Shown here: positions 63,568 to 64,000 of the stretch, in pieces
How the letters are laid out: each line of letters opens with the position of its first letter
Position numbering within the stretch: position 1 is the first letter of the stretch
From: Spirochaetota bacterium
GTDB lineage: Bacteria; Spirochaetota; Spirochaetia; Treponematales; UBA12059
DNA: 64,000 nucleotides
Direction of reading: 5' to 3'
NCBI GenBank assembly: GCA_018262985.1
Contig: JADFDI010000001.1
Coordinates: 592,664 to 656,663, forward strand
Program-made: the position numbers and the translations under genes
Notes under the pieces: model-generated
The model's database searches: none
Told to the model about the DNA's origin: nothing
What the model saw: the letters and a program-made list of their open reading frames with translations, nothing else

Positions 63568-64000
63568 ATGAGAATAACCATCAAGGACATCGCCGAACGG
63601 GCGGGTGTCTCGAAGACGACGGTCTCGTTCGCTTTCAACGAGCCGGGCAAGATATCGAAAGAGACCTACGAGCGCGTCATGGCCATAGCCGGCGAGCTCG
63701 GGTACGTGCCCGATCCGGTCGCGCGCACCCTGACCACCAAGCGCATCGGCGCCATCGGGCTGCTCCTGCCGCAGCCGATCCCGGAGGCCCTCCGGAACCC
63801 GTACCTGCACGAGCTCATGCAGGGCATCGGAGCGGCCTGCCACGAGCATGACTTCGCGCTCACCGTGATACCGCCCGTCAAGGGCCGCATCATCGAGGCC
63901 GCGCGCCGCGCCGCGGTGGACGCGATCCTGACCATCGGCGTGGGTCCGGGCGGCAGCATCGTCGACCTGCTCCAGAAGCGCCACGTACCCTTCGTCACCA
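63568..64000 (+). CDS. LacI-family transcriptional regulator, 3'-truncated by window
   Basis: The first ~144 residues are visible. N-terminal helix-turn-helix with hinge: I-T-I-K-D-I-A-E-R-A-G-V-S-K-T-T-V-S-F-A-F-N, then R-T-L-T-T-K-R-I-G-A-I-G-L-L-L-P (hinge into the sugar-binding core). Likely binds TAAACCGGTTTA upstream of the operon and responds to its sugar. ATG start; weak GGAAGA upstream, 155 bases after the permease gene. Confidence 0.92.
   Translation, partial: MRITIKDIAERAGVSKTTVSFAFNEPGKISKETYERVMAIAGELGYVPDPVARTLTTKRIGAIGLLLPQPIPEALRNPYLHELMQGIGAACHEHDFALTVIPPVKGRIIEAARRAAVDAILTIGVGPGGSIVDLLQKRHVPFVT

Noticed and set aside
61642-64000. ATPase gene of the CUT1 operon
   Set aside because: None is present up to the right edge; the gene after the permeases is a LacI regulator. 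A shared ATPase elsewhere is more likely than loss.

Overview
This 64 kb window is high-GC, gene-dense bacterial chromosome with about 45 protein-coding genes, no tRNA or rRNA, and no phage, plasmid or CRISPR signature. The gene set fits a free-living or sediment-type, high-GC spirochaete (Spirochaetota): long-form pyrophosphate-dependent phosphofructokinase, a RodZ-like/LolA/RimO/PcrA cluster, a ThrRS without TGS domain, a TGS-fused uridine kinase, several oligopeptide ABC systems with lipoprotein or Sec-type binding proteins, and HD-GYP signalling. That assignment is an inference from gene content only.

Layout. 1-4.1 kb: 3' part of a giant repeat-rich surface protein with a C-terminal FlgD-Ig-like domain. 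4.1-10 kb: a DUF362 ferredoxin-like protein, then glycogen synthase glgA with two membrane-protein genes. 10-13.1 kb: a hybrid histidine kinase with a lipoprotein of the molybdopterin-oxidoreductase fold. 13.1-22 kb (minus strand): TPR/zinc-ribbon protein, lolA, rodZ-like, rimO, pcrA and an unknown gene. 22-32.4 kb: FecR/PQQ-like lipoprotein, pfp, a degenerate HD-GYP protein, an unknown membrane protein, a LysM/degenerate-M23 protein, a group-2 sigma-70, a 2-hydroxyacid dehydrogenase and a bacteriohemerythrin. 32.4-38 kb (minus): a cysteine-poor radical-SAM-like protein and a clpS-clpA-aat N-degron operon. 38-43 kb: an ECF-sigma/membrane protein/mini-MotA set, a threonine T-box leader with thrS, and a DUF1361 protein. 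43-56 kb: two complete, divergent oligopeptide ABC systems. 56-64 kb: TGS-uridine kinase, amylosucrase, and a LacI-controlled CUT1 sugar ABC operon that runs off the right edge.

The most unusual feature is not a gene. A dispersed structured repeat occurs five times (about 5.41-5.59, 5.71-5.93, 10.03-10.36, 12.83-13.14 and 31.49-31.73 kb). Its long central hairpin and two side hairpins keep their pairing while the paired bases change, which is covariation. Two copies share a 160-bp block with a single mismatch, and that block supplies the last codons and the stop codon of two unrelated genes. A second family of hairpin repeats built on CCGAGGCGCCGAGG/CGCGGAGACGCGG-type arms sits mostly right after stop codons (3.99, 24.33, 38.1, 39.7 and 42.9 kb).

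Working together: the amylosucrase plus sugar ABC/LacI locus looks like a system for importing and using sucrose or a similar alpha-glucoside. It could feed the same alpha-glucan pool as glgA, with hexose phosphates passing through PPi-PFK. The two peptide systems and the ClpS/ClpA/Aat operon cover peptide uptake and N-degron proteolysis. All three ABC operons carry a strong perfect hairpin between the binding-protein gene and the first permease gene.
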